A DNA stretch of 16,032 nt from Methanobacteriota archaeon (GTDB taxonomy: Archaea > Thermoplasmatota > Poseidoniia > Poseidoniales > Thalassarchaeaceae): positions 4,396-20,427 of the forward strand of contig PBUX01000045.1 in assembly GCA_002728565.1 (NCBI GenBank). The letters are read 5' to 3'. The notes below the pieces were generated by a model. The model made no database searches. It worked only from the letters and a program-made list of their open reading frames with translations, and was not told where the DNA came from. This document shows, one piece after another, positions 1 to 8,090 of this stretch (the first letter of the stretch is position 1; every line of letters starts with the position of its first letter). A program made the translations under genes and the position numbers.

Positions 1-654
1 TTCTATACTCACGCAGGCGTTCCCTCTGCAGGCCTTTCGACAGGTGCTCCAAGTGGGGTTTATCATTCCAACTACGACAATTTTGCCTGGTTCGAGCGCT
101 TTGGCGACACAGAATTCGTGTTTGGCCCCATGCTGGCCCGAGTGGACGGTCTGGTAGCCCTTCGTCTAGCAAACGCAGATGTCCTTCCGTACGATGTTGT
201 GCGATATGCAACCGATACTCGGGTGCACGTCCAGACCCTACTAGACGTGGCAGAGGCCAGGTCGGTTGAAGTAAATCTCACACGCCTCATAGAGGCGACA
301 ACGGGACTAGAGGACGCTGCCAACCGGTTCGTTGTGGCACGTGATCGCACTCTTGAAGGGGACGCTGCAGCTCTTGTAATTCCAGTGGCGCAGCGGACCA
401 ATCGCCTGCTTAGGCAACTGGAGAAAGCATGGTTGGACGAAGAGGGGCTGCAGGATCGCCCGTGGAGCCGAAATCTCTATGTATCTCCTGATCCCTTTAG
501 TGGATATGCATCCTGGATGCTGCCTGGGGTTCGCTTTGAAATCGAGACTGAGGATCCAGAAGAAGTTCCTGAGTGGGAGGAGCGTTACCTGCGAGCAATC
601 GAGCGCCTGACTAATTACTTAGATCAGGCGACTGCTGAGCTGAGTAGAGGTTAG
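1..654 (+). CDS. M28B metallopeptidase (glutamate carboxypeptidase II-like), C-terminal part
   Basis: This is the 3' end of a gene cut by the left edge. The frame is open from base 1 to the TAG at 652-654, giving 217 residues. Residues 19-30 read GVYHSNYDNFAW, the conserved block of the GCPII/NAALADase group; His22 aligns with the last active-site zinc ligand (His553 of human GCPII). The next stretch, ending ALRLANADVLPYD, is also typical. From about residue 80 to the end it matches the transferrin-receptor-like dimerisation domain, with RPWSRNLYVSP and GYASWMLPGV. Family members are dizinc exopeptidases that release C-terminal glutamate or other residues from peptides, usually outside the cytoplasm. 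The signal peptide and the other zinc ligands lie upstream of the window. A GTG at 118 could be mistaken for a start, but the homology clearly runs through it. It sits 4 bp before the ABC ATPase gene, so it is probably co-transcribed with it. Confidence 0.9.
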   Translation, partial: FYTHAGVPSAGLSTGAPSGVYHSNYDNFAWFERFGDTEFVFGPMLARVDGLVALRLANADVLPYDVVRYATDTRVHVQTLLDVAEARSVEVNLTRLIEATTGLEDAANRFVVARDRTLEGDAAALVIPVAQRTNRLLRQLEKAWLDEEGLQDRPWSRNLYVSPDPFSGYASWMLPGVRFEIETEDPEEVPEWEERYLRAIERLTNYLDQATAELSRG

Positions 655-658
655 TGCG

Positions 659-1348
659 ATGATCGAATCAACAGAATGTATCCGTGCCAGCAACCTCTCC
701 TTTGGGTATGCTGACGGACCGACTATACTTGATATCCCTGACCTCACTGTTCAATCGGGTGAGCGAGTTTTTCTTTACGGACCCTCTGGAAGTGGAAAGA
801 CGACACTACTTGGCTTGATAGCGGGTGTCCTGGAGCCACCCTCCGGAACACTCAGAGTGCTGGGACACGATGTTGGCGCTCTTTCTTCGGCTGAGCGAGA
901 TCGCTTTAGGGCGAGCCATATTGGGTATGTTTTTCAAATGTTCAACCTCATCCCCTACCTGAATGTGCGCGACAATATCGCTCTCCCAGTCCGTATAAAC
1001 GAGGAAAGGAAAAAGCGACTGGGAAGTAGCCTTGATATAGCGGTAAAAGAAGCTGCAGCTCATCTCGGTATTGAACAGTTACTCGACGAAAAAGTGACCC
1101 GGCTCAGTGTTGGTCAGCAGCAGCGAGTAGCGGCCGCTCGAGCGATCCTAGGGGCTCCCGAGTTGATCATCGCTGACGAACCGACTTCGTCGCTTGATGC
1201 GAATCGGAGACATGCGTTCCTGGAATTACTGTTTTCTAACGTGGCTGAGGCAGGATCGACGCTACTCTTTGTTAGTCACGATTTAGGGTTAGCCGACCAA
1301 TTCGACCGCTCCCTTTCCCTCCCAGAACTTAACCACGCTGGAGAATAA
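659..1348 (+). CDS. ABC transporter ATP-binding protein, LolD/MacB type
   Basis: A 229-residue ATPase with every hallmark of the ABC fold: Walker A GPSGSGKT at 41-48, Q-loop Gln93 in VFQMFNLIPYLNV (the FN..P..NV pattern of the LolD/MacB/FtsE group), signature LSVGQQQR at 149-156 (Val in place of the usual second Gly), Walker B LIIADEP at 169-175, D-loop SSLDA, and H-loop His207. It should energise the permease encoded 3 bp downstream. Proteins of this group drive mechanotransmission or extraction rather than classical import through a channel. The ATG at 659 is preceded by AGAGG at 646-650, which overlaps the end of the peptidase gene. Together with the short gaps this indicates one operon. 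The closest remembered relatives are the ATPases of the zinc-regulated zrg/PA4064 operons, but the ATPase sequence alone does not settle the substrate. Confidence 0.93.
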   Translation: MIESTECIRASNLSFGYADGPTILDIPDLTVQSGERVFLYGPSGSGKTTLLGLIAGVLEPPSGTLRVLGHDVGALSSAERDRFRASHIGYVFQMFNLIPYLNVRDNIALPVRINEERKKRLGSSLDIAVKEAAAHLGIEQLLDEKVTRLSVGQQQRVAAARAILGAPELIIADEPTSSLDANRRHAFLELLFSNVAEAGSTLLFVSHDLGLADQFDRSLSLPELNHAGE

Positions 1349-1351
1349 GCA

Positions 1352-2617
1352 ATGTTGTTACTTCACCTAGCCCGTCAGTCGCTTTCAAACCGCCTTCTGA
1401 CCACCTCACTTACAGCTCTGTCCATTGCGTTTAGTGTTGCTTTGCTGGTTGGTGTGGAGAACGTTCGGACTGGGATGCGCGAGAGCTTCTCGAACACGGT
1501 GAGTGGGACAGATCTGATCGTTGGAGCACGTGGTGGCACGATTCAGCTAATGCTCTATTCAGTCTTTGGGATGGGTTCACCTGTAGCTAACATCTCGCAC
1601 GAGACTTGGGAGGAGTGGGACGAGCATCCAGCTGTTTCCTGGACGATTCCTTACGCACTTGGCGATAGCCATCAGGGTTTTCGCGTTATTGGCACAAATG
1701 AATCATTTTATGAGCACTACAAGTATCGCGGAGGTCAGTCGATATCGCTCGCAGAGGGCCGACCAGCAGAAGAGGTGTTTGATGTAGTACTGGGCGCACA
1801 AGTAGCAGAGCGCCTTGGGTATGGACTAGGAGACCCAATTTCTGTTACGCATGGGATGAGCGATGTCGGCTTCATGAACCACGATGAGATGCCTTTTGAG
1901 GTTATTGGAATTTTGGACGAGACATTTACTCCAGTCGACAGGGCTATTTATGTTACGCTTGAAGGCATTACTGCCATCCACCTAGGATGGGAAGAGGGTG
2001 GCCCACCGATGCCAGGTGAAGAGATCCATGCAGATCATGTCCATGAAATGGATGAGATTCATGTCTCACAAATCACCTCTTTCTTTCTAGGAGCTGAATC
2101 TCGAGCCTACACACTCCAGCTCCAACGGGAGATTTCCACGAGTGAGCAGGAGCCACTAACAGCGGTGATTCCCGGTTTGGCACTGTCCGAGATGTGGCAA
2201 GGTATAGGGTATGCGGAAGACGGGCTCATGGTGATCTCGGGATTCGTTGTTTTGGTCGGGCTCCTAGGTATGCTCGTGTCGATCTACACATCGCTCGATG
2301 CAAGGCGAAGGGAAATGGCTATTTTGCGGGCTCTGGGAGCGGGTCCGCAGCGCATTGTGTCGCTTTTAGTGCTCGAAGCTGGTCTTCTCTCTGCCTTGGG
2401 CGCATTTTTGGGTGTCATCTTCGTGTATGCTGGCTTGGCCGCACTCCAGCCTTGGCTGGAAGGAGAGTTCGGGTTGCTAGTTCCCATACGTGTACTAGAT
2501 CAAGCACAGCTCATGTATATTGGAGCCGTGATCATTCTAGGGTTTGTCGCAGGACTTGTGCCTGCGCTGAAGGCCTACCGGACTGCCCTGCACGACGGGC
2601 TATCCGTCCGCGTTTGA
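1352..2617 (+). CDS. ABC transporter permease, FtsX/MacB-like, with His-rich loop
   Basis: A 421-residue permease. One membrane helix lies near residues 12-34, a large extracytoplasmic MacB_PCD-like domain at about 35-285, and three helices at about 292-314, 338-362 and 386-407 form the FtsX domain. The cytoplasmic coupling segment RRREMAILRALGA (318-330) is classic for this family. The periplasmic domain has the block YALGDSHQGFRVIGTNESFYEHY (101-123) and PVDRAIYVTLEGITAIH (194-210). These match what I recall of the permeases in zinc-regulated operons (Vibrio zrg, Pseudomonas PA4065). Next to them is a loop with His226, His229, His231 and His237, a plausible metal-binding site. A role in metal (zinc) handling is inferred; lipoprotein or peptide export is the alternative. 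The usual partners, a His-rich DUF2796-like protein and a DUF3299 protein, are not adjacent downstream. A GGAGA lies at the end of the ATPase gene just before the ATG. Confidence 0.9.
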   Translation: MLLLHLARQSLSNRLLTTSLTALSIAFSVALLVGVENVRTGMRESFSNTVSGTDLIVGARGGTIQLMLYSVFGMGSPVANISHETWEEWDEHPAVSWTIPYALGDSHQGFRVIGTNESFYEHYKYRGGQSISLAEGRPAEEVFDVVLGAQVAERLGYGLGDPISVTHGMSDVGFMNHDEMPFEVIGILDETFTPVDRAIYVTLEGITAIHLGWEEGGPPMPGEEIHADHVHEMDEIHVSQITSFFLGAESRAYTLQLQREISTSEQEPLTAVIPGLALSEMWQGIGYAEDGLMVISGFVVLVGLLGMLVSIYTSLDARRREMAILRALGAGPQRIVSLLVLEAGLLSALGAFLGVIFVYAGLAALQPWLEGEFGLLVPIRVLDQAQLMYIGAVIILGFVAGLVPALKAYRTALHDGLSVRV

Positions 2618-2714
2618 TATCTAGTCCAGGCACGCAGCCTTGGCCAATGCTACCAGCGATGCGTCCTTCAACAGCAACCTCGTAATCACAAGGCAGCTGT
2701 TGGAGCTAGGACCT

Positions 2715-3647
2715 ATGAAGAGAACAGTTGTATTGTGTGCAGCGATATTTTCACTGTCTTTTTGGAGTTGTGGAGAAGAAAGTAGCCCAACTACGCCAAC
2801 AGCTACAACTTTGGTTCCTGTAGGGTTACCACATGTCAGCGGTACAATTCCGATTACTTATAATTTACATGAAAGCTTGCCATCTGAGTGGACCGAACAG
2901 TTCGCAACCATAATGAAAAATTTGGTAGTGCTACTGCCGTTAAACACAACGAACTTTAGTAAGGTGACCGTCTATTCATGGAATGACAGTATTGCTGAAC
3001 CTTACACTAACGTCTCTGGGGGTGCGTATATAGGAGGAAGCTCACAAACGGACAAGTGGATGGTTCTAGAGATACCTAATTTAGAATTTAAACATAATCA
3101 CTTACATCAGTATTCAGTAATTGCGCATGAGTACTTTCACCTTCATCAATTGAGTATACATAGTGCAATGTCAACTCAAGATTTCAGCATAAAATGGTTG
3201 ATGGAGGGTGCAGCTGCAGCATTCGAGTCGGTATATACCGATCAATATCACTCCCCCTCCAACCAAACTTATTTTGATGCGCAAACTAGCGTAGATTTTC
3301 TAGTTGATGGTGACCCATCTGTTTTGGAAAATTATTCTAGCCAAAATGTGGACCAGAATTATAGTTCATCGGTTTTCTTAGTGTTGGCACTAGTGAAAGA
3401 ACTGATGAAATCAGGTTACTCAGAGGCGGATGCTTTTAAAAGTGTCTTAACCACTTTTCCTGCACAAAATCCGACCGATTCGAATTGGAAGTCGGTTTTC
3501 GAATCTCAGTTTGGTTTCTCAGTGAATGATTTCTACAACGTGGTGAAAACATCTGCAGATTATAGGAGAATACCAGTAACAGCTGGTGTCGACGTAGCCA
3601 AGGTAAGGCCGAGTCGATCGCTTACTGTACAAAGTATTTTTGACTGA
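2715..3647 (+). CDS. Putative zinc metallopeptidase lipoprotein (HEYFH motif)
   Basis: A 310-residue protein starting at ATG 2715, with GGAG at 2702-2705. The frame is open back to 2640, but only the 2715 start puts a signal sequence at the N-terminus. That signal ends SLSFWSC, an imperfect lipobox, followed by GEESSPTTPTATT, a flexible linker. The core has AHEYFHLHQ with HExxH at residues 138-142 and then WLMEGAAAAFES, with Glu164 as the likely third zinc ligand. This HExxH...WxxEGxA pattern is shared by gluzincins such as M1 and peptidase MA-like families. The protein is probably anchored to the envelope facing the periplasm or outside. I cannot name the family or substrate. The gene is very AT-rich: 16 of 60 bases are G or C at 3061-3120, against 30 of 60 at 1201-1260. 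It shares this trait with the phosphofructokinase gene downstream and not with its left neighbours. Confidence 0.75.
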   Translation: MKRTVVLCAAIFSLSFWSCGEESSPTTPTATTLVPVGLPHVSGTIPITYNLHESLPSEWTEQFATIMKNLVVLLPLNTTNFSKVTVYSWNDSIAEPYTNVSGGAYIGGSSQTDKWMVLEIPNLEFKHNHLHQYSVIAHEYFHLHQLSIHSAMSTQDFSIKWLMEGAAAAFESVYTDQYHSPSNQTYFDAQTSVDFLVDGDPSVLENYSSQNVDQNYSSSVFLVLALVKELMKSGYSEADAFKSVLTTFPAQNPTDSNWKSVFESQFGFSVNDFYNVVKTSADYRRIPVTAGVDVAKVRPSRSLTVQSIFD

Positions 3648-3779
3648 TTTCACACCAAAAGACTTATCGGCCAGAAGTCACTTGAGAATTTATATATTGA
3701 TCAGGTAAGCATAGGCAGTTCCTTACTACTGAACCTGACTCCCTTCTTGTAATGCTTGGGAGAGTATAAGATAGGTGAT

Positions 3780-5003
3780 ATGAAAAATGTATTTTATGCC
3801 CAGTCGGGCGGGGTGACTTCAGTAATAAATTCGTCAGCCTTTGGCTTATTCTCTGAACTTAAAGATAAAGCTCCTGGGTCGGATATTTATGTAGGCAGAA
3901 ATGGAATCGTTGGTCTCATTGAAAATGAAGTTTATGACTTAAGTAAATCAACAAGGCCACTCGAACTCCTGCTCGAATCACCAGGGGGTATGTTTGGATC
4001 CTGCAGATACAAACTTCCAGACATAGAAGAGGAAGAATTTTACCAGGATTTATTTGAAAACTTGGAGAAGTATTCCATTGGTCATTTTTTCTACAATGGA
4101 GGCAATGACTCAGCTGATACCTGCCTTAAGATTTCTGAGGCTGCAAAAAAATTAAATTATCCACTGAGTGCAATTGCCATTCCTAAAACTATCGATAATG
4201 ACCTAGCAGTTACTGATAATTCTCCTGGTTTTGGTTCGGCTGCTAAGTATGTAGCGACTTCAGTTAAAGAAGCCTCTCTAGATGTAAAATCTATGTGCGA
4301 CACATCCACTAAAGTTTTTATTCTTGAAGTGATGGGAAGACATGCAGGATGGATTGCAGCTGCAGCTGAGTTAGCTAATGACGACAAAAATACCTATGTC
4401 CATAAAATATTGATTCCTGAAGTGCCTTTTGATGCTGATGCTTTTCTTGATGGGGTGAAAAGAGATGTCGAAGAATATGGATATTCAGTCATAGTGGCTT
4501 CTGAAGGCCTGAAAGATGAAGATGGAGAATTTTACACAGCCTCCAATAAAAAAGATTCTTTTGGTCATAGCCAATTAGGTGGTCTAGCCCCAAAACTTGC
4601 TAACCTTATTAGCGAAAGATTTGAATTTAAACATCATTGGGCTGTATCTGATTATTTGCAAAGAAGTGCAAGGCATATTGCCTCAGAAACAGATATTCAA
4701 CAGGCAATTTCTGTTGGGAGGGCCGCAGCGAATATGGCCCTAGACGGTAAAACAGGCAGTATGCCAATAATATGCAGAGAAAGTAATGATCCATATGAGT
4801 GGAGCATCAAAGAAGCTGGACTCATACACATTGCAAATAAAGAAAAAACAGTTCCCCTAGACTTTATCTCCGAAGATGGTTTCAGAATTAGAAAAGAGGG
4901 TGTTGAGTACTTAAAGCCATTAATAATGGGTGAAAGTTATCCAAGATATCGAGATGGCGTTCCTTATTATGAACCACTGGATCTACATTTAAGCGAAAAT
5001 TAG
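3780..5003 (+). CDS. Pyrophosphate-type 6-phosphofructokinase
   Basis: A 407-residue cytoplasmic enzyme of the PFKA superfamily, interconverting fructose 6-phosphate and fructose 1,6-bisphosphate in glycolysis or gluconeogenesis. The N-terminus AQSGGVTSVIN is the phosphoryl-donor loop. FFYNGGNDSADT (103-114) and PKTIDNDLAVTD (135-146) carry the catalytic Asp139. MGRHAGW (185-191) and VASEGL (239-244) bind the sugar phosphate. Lys136 in PKTIDND and Asp110 in GGND, where ATP enzymes have Gly, are the usual markers of pyrophosphate as donor, so a reversible PPi-dependent enzyme (EC 2.7.1.90) is the better call. The ATG at 3780 was chosen because conservation begins there; the TTG at 3756 is the alternative. 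The ribosome site is weak (a TAGGTG just upstream). The gene is AT-rich (21 of 60 G or C at 3901-3960) and stands alone, with no other glycolytic gene nearby, which suggests transfer. Confidence 0.92.
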   Translation: MKNVFYAQSGGVTSVINSSAFGLFSELKDKAPGSDIYVGRNGIVGLIENEVYDLSKSTRPLELLLESPGGMFGSCRYKLPDIEEEEFYQDLFENLEKYSIGHFFYNGGNDSADTCLKISEAAKKLNYPLSAIAIPKTIDNDLAVTDNSPGFGSAAKYVATSVKEASLDVKSMCDTSTKVFILEVMGRHAGWIAAAAELANDDKNTYVHKILIPEVPFDADAFLDGVKRDVEEYGYSVIVASEGLKDEDGEFYTASNKKDSFGHSQLGGLAPKLANLISERFEFKHHWAVSDYLQRSARHIASETDIQQAISVGRAAANMALDGKTGSMPIICRESNDPYEWSIKEAGLIHIANKEKTVPLDFISEDGFRIRKEGVEYLKPLIMGESYPRYRDGVPYYEPLDLHLSEN

Positions 5004-5090
5004 GTCCTACGCTGCAGAGCTTGAGAGAGTCATTCGTTCAGGGTACTATCAAGACCCTTCATGTTGAAATAATCATTTGATTCAGAGGAT

Positions 5091-7508
5091 ATGATGCATT
5101 TACTTCGTTTAGATAGTCGCCGGTTCGGGTTGGGAGCATTGATGCTCGTTGCTGTAATGTTTTTAAGTCTCGGAAGCCTGCAAGCCCAAGAGACGGACCA
5201 AGAAGAACCGTCTGCTGGAGAAGAGAAATCCTATTCCGATGTGATCACTGAAGATGCCGTGACGAGTGAGGGCCTCTTTGATACCCATATGATTGGAGAT
5301 GATCTCTTTTACGAAATTCCGATGGAGTTTTTGGACAGAGAAATGCTACTTCTGACCCGTATAGCTAAGACACCTGACGGTGCTGGTTATGGAGGCTCAA
5401 AGACTAATACATCTACTGTTCGTTGGGAGAAAAGGGACGACAGGATTCTCTTGAGGTTGGTGGGTTACGATAACTTTGCGGCTGACTCAACGGCTATTTA
5501 TACTGCCGTCCAAAATTCAAATTTTGAGCCAATTATTATGGCTTTTGACATAGAAGTAATGTCGGAGGATTCATCTGCAGTGGTCATTGATGTGACCGAA
5601 CTTTTCACTTCAGATGTTGCGCTTATTGGGCTCCAGAAAAGAAGGCGGTCGACTTACGGTGTTCGAAGGGTTGATTCAGACAGGACATTCATTCTGAGAG
5701 CAACTGCGTTTCCCAAAAATATAGAGGTTAGGCGAATCCTTACCTACGATGCTACTGATTCACCTTCGAACGAACAGAGCAATACATTATCGATGGAGAT
5801 GGCTCATTCGATGCTTCTTCTTCCTGACGATCCTATGGAGCCGAGATTGTGTGATGAACGAGTCGGTTTCTTTAGTACAACACAGACTGATTATGGACTT
5901 GATGAGCAAAGGGCAGTAAACACATGCTATGTGACTCGCTGGAGGCTAGAGCCAAGTGATCCGGAGGCATTTGCTAGGGGTGAGTTGGTAGATCCAGTAA
6001 GTCCTATTGTCTACTACATTGATCCAGCTACTCCAGAGAAATGGGTGCCCTACCTGAAACAGGGAGTCGAGGACTGGCAAGTGGCTTTCGAAGAAGCAGG
6101 ATTCAGTAATGCCATCGTTGCAAGAGATGCACCTAATGACCCTGACTGGAGCCCCGAAGATGCTCGTTATTCGGTGATTCGCTACCTCGCTTCAGATGTC
6201 CAGAATGCTTCTGGTCCACATGTGCACGACCCACGAACTGGGGAAATTTTAGAGAGTGATATTCAATGGTATCACAATGTCATGAATTTACTCCGCAATT
6301 GGTTTTTTGTTCAAACTGCAGCAGTTAACGACCAGGCTAGGTCAGTTAAGTTCGAGGACCAAGTTATGGGTGAATTGATAAGATTTGTATCGGCACACGA
6401 AGTTGGTCATACGATAGGACTGCAACATAACATGCAGGCCTCTTTTTCTTATTCAGTGGAACAATTACGCACGAGATTTGTGTGCGAAATGGGCGTGGCT
6501 TCATCAATTATGGACTACGCACGATTTAACTACGTAGCTCAACCAGGTGATGACACATGCCTCATGCCGCTAGTTGGACCCTATGACAAGTTCGCAATTG
6601 AATGGGGGTACCGTCCATATCTTGATAATGATAGACACACTGAAATGGATTTCTTAAGGAAGTTTGTAGCTGATAAGCAGGAGGATCCAATTTATCTCTT
6701 TTCCAGTCCAACAGGGTCCGACCCTTCAGCTTTAACTGAAGCGATAGGTGATGATGCCATGCGGGCATCGGATTACGGTGTGCAAAATCTCAAACGAATA
6801 ATTGATCAGCTCGTGGATTGGACCTTCGAGGACGGTGAAGATTACTCTCAGCTCGAGGAGCTATACAACAACGTAATCTCCCAATGGAGCAGGTACACGG
6901 GCCACGTGGTCGCAAATGTTGGAGGCGTGATAAGGACTCGTAAGAGACAGGGTCAAGATGGAGTCCCTTATAGTGCGGTTGAATATGCGAAACAATCAGC
7001 AGCAATAGAGTATCTGAACCGACAAGTATTTGAAACGCCGCAGTGGCTTCTTGATCCAGATATTTTAAATCGGATACAAGGCAGTGGTGCTACTGACCTC
7101 CTACAGTCACGGCAAAGGTCCGCACTGGATCAAATTTTGAATGTAGATAGAATGAAACGCTTAATCGAGCAAGATTTTTTTGGTCCATCCAGTAGTACAT
7201 ATTCACTCAGGGAAATGTTGAACGACCTGCGTGAGGGTATCTGGTCCGAAGTGTATCAAAATAGGCCTACCGATACTTTCAGGCGAAGTATACAGCGGGC
7301 CTATATAGATCGATTAGAGATGCTCATGGATGATGAAGATGCCAGTGGATCAGATGTCGCTTCACATGTCTTGAACGAGCTAGAGCTGATCATGGATGCG
7401 ATAAGCCAGGTACAGGATAGAATGGCTCATGATGAAACAAGAATACACCTCCAAGAAAGTATGTTTCGAATCGAGAGACTGATCAAAAATACGGAGGATA
7501 GTGAGTAA
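5091..7508 (+). CDS. Secreted zinc-dependent metalloprotease, DUF5117/DUF5118 family
   Basis: An 805-residue protein with an N-terminal signal peptide (hydrophobic 13-30, likely cut after LQAQ). The N-terminal part to about 300 fits the DUF5118/DUF5117 modules: GLFDTHMIGDDLFYEIP, then REMLLLTRIAKTPDG. A metzincin-like catalytic domain follows, with AHEVGHTIGLQHN (zinc ligands His436, His440, His446, catalytic Glu437) and a Met-turn SIMDYARFNY at 472-481. A long helical C-terminal domain (DUF4953-like) begins around GPYDKFAIEWGY. Full-length members run about 800-900 residues, so it looks complete. It is a periplasmic or exported endopeptidase of unknown substrate. There are two possible ATGs, 5091 and 5094. 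AGAGG at 5084-5088 sits only 2 nt from the first and 5 nt from the second, so 5094 may be the true start. It is convergent with the small membrane protein downstream. Confidence 0.93.
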   Translation: MMHLLRLDSRRFGLGALMLVAVMFLSLGSLQAQETDQEEPSAGEEKSYSDVITEDAVTSEGLFDTHMIGDDLFYEIPMEFLDREMLLLTRIAKTPDGAGYGGSKTNTSTVRWEKRDDRILLRLVGYDNFAADSTAIYTAVQNSNFEPIIMAFDIEVMSEDSSAVVIDVTELFTSDVALIGLQKRRRSTYGVRRVDSDRTFILRATAFPKNIEVRRILTYDATDSPSNEQSNTLSMEMAHSMLLLPDDPMEPRLCDERVGFFSTTQTDYGLDEQRAVNTCYVTRWRLEPSDPEAFARGELVDPVSPIVYYIDPATPEKWVPYLKQGVEDWQVAFEEAGFSNAIVARDAPNDPDWSPEDARYSVIRYLASDVQNASGPHVHDPRTGEILESDIQWYHNVMNLLRNWFFVQTAAVNDQARSVKFEDQVMGELIRFVSAHEVGHTIGLQHNMQASFSYSVEQLRTRFVCEMGVASSIMDYARFNYVAQPGDDTCLMPLVGPYDKFAIEWGYRPYLDNDRHTEMDFLRKFVADKQEDPIYLFSSPTGSDPSALTEAIGDDAMRASDYGVQNLKRIIDQLVDWTFEDGEDYSQLEELYNNVISQWSRYTGHVVANVGGVIRTRKRQGQDGVPYSAVEYAKQSAAIEYLNRQVFETPQWLLDPDILNRIQGSGATDLLQSRQRSALDQILNVDRMKRLIEQDFFGPSSSTYSLREMLNDLREGIWSEVYQNRPTDTFRRSIQRAYIDRLEMLMDDEDASGSDVASHVLNELELIMDAISQVQDRMAHDETRIHLQESMFRIERLIKNTEDSE

Positions 7509-7561
7509 TTTATCTTAAGATGGTCGGGTCGTGCACTGAATAGATTAGTCCCCGATATCTG

Positions 7562-7909
7562 TCAGTCCGATAGTTTGCTGTACACAAATCCAGAGAGTAC
7601 CCAGAATAAGAGACCGAAAGCAGAGGCGATGACAGCTTCTCCCAGCGATACGCCTCTCATTAATACGTCTGGAACTCCAGAACCTAATATTTGTGTGAGG
7701 GCAAGAACTAGGGCCGCTTTCATTGCGTTCAGTCCAGTAGTCTGCAATACCCAGTCAAAAAACAATGCAACTAGTAACCAAACCAATAGAACAGTAGGCC
7801 ATATTCCAAACATTGGGTCAGGCGGTGCTGAAGCTTCATCGAAAAGAGCAAAACTGAGAAGACTCAAGGTAGCCCACATTCCAAGAATAGGTTTAATTCG
7901 TTGCACCAT
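7562..7909 (-). CDS. Small four-helix membrane protein of unknown function
   Basis: A 115-residue, very hydrophobic protein with about four predicted membrane helices, near 8-24, 35-55, 62-80 and 88-111. The loops are short: DEASAPPDP after helix 1 and DVLMRGVSLGE before helix 4. The start is placed at the ATG complementary to 7907-7909 because GGAGG (complement of 7920-7924) lies 10 nt upstream. The frame is open further, to 7975, but that extension is polar and has no obvious ribosome site. I do not recognise a family. It resembles small integral membrane proteins of the DoxX or DUF type in size only. It lies alone on the minus strand between two plus-strand genes, converging on the zinc protease and diverging from the CIA30 gene. 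There is nothing to link it functionally to either. Confidence 0.7.
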   Translation of the reverse strand: MVQRIKPILGMWATLSLLSFALFDEASAPPDPMFGIWPTVLLVWLLVALFFDWVLQTTGLNAMKAALVLALTQILGSGVPDVLMRGVSLGEAVIASAFGLLFWVLSGFVYSKLSD

Positions 7910-8090
7910 TTGAATGATTCCTCCGAAGTAAAAGTGGTTCAGACAATCGACTGGTTCAAATTGATCTTGAGCCAACGCTGCCTCTCATGCAAGCCAAGAT
8001 TCCGGTATCAGTGTGTTTCTGCAGGTACTCCTTCGTTCAATCGTGGGTCCTATTAGAAAACTGCTGAGTGGTGAAATAAGTATAATTATT

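Noticed and set aside
118..120. GTG as the start of the first gene
   Set aside because: Conserved peptidase sequence, including the zinc-ligand His, extends in frame to base 1; the gene is cut by the edge.
72..401. Open frame on the minus strand, 109 codons
   Set aside because: It lies opposite the M28B peptidase, whose conserved domain is read on the plus strand; its product is Arg/Ser-rich with no motif.
2194..2685. Open frame on the plus strand, 163 codons
   Set aside because: It overlaps the permease FtsX domain in another frame, and the product is low-complexity Arg/Cys-rich sequence.
3648..3779. TTGAGA and TATATT as a promoter for the phosphofructokinase gene
   Set aside because: The two elements are only 5 bp apart, so they cannot form one sigma70 promoter; no better pair was found.
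7509..7561. Imperfect inverted repeat (GTCGGG / CCCCGAT) between convergent genes
   Set aside because: Matching is broken and no T-run follows on either strand, so a terminator cannot be supported.
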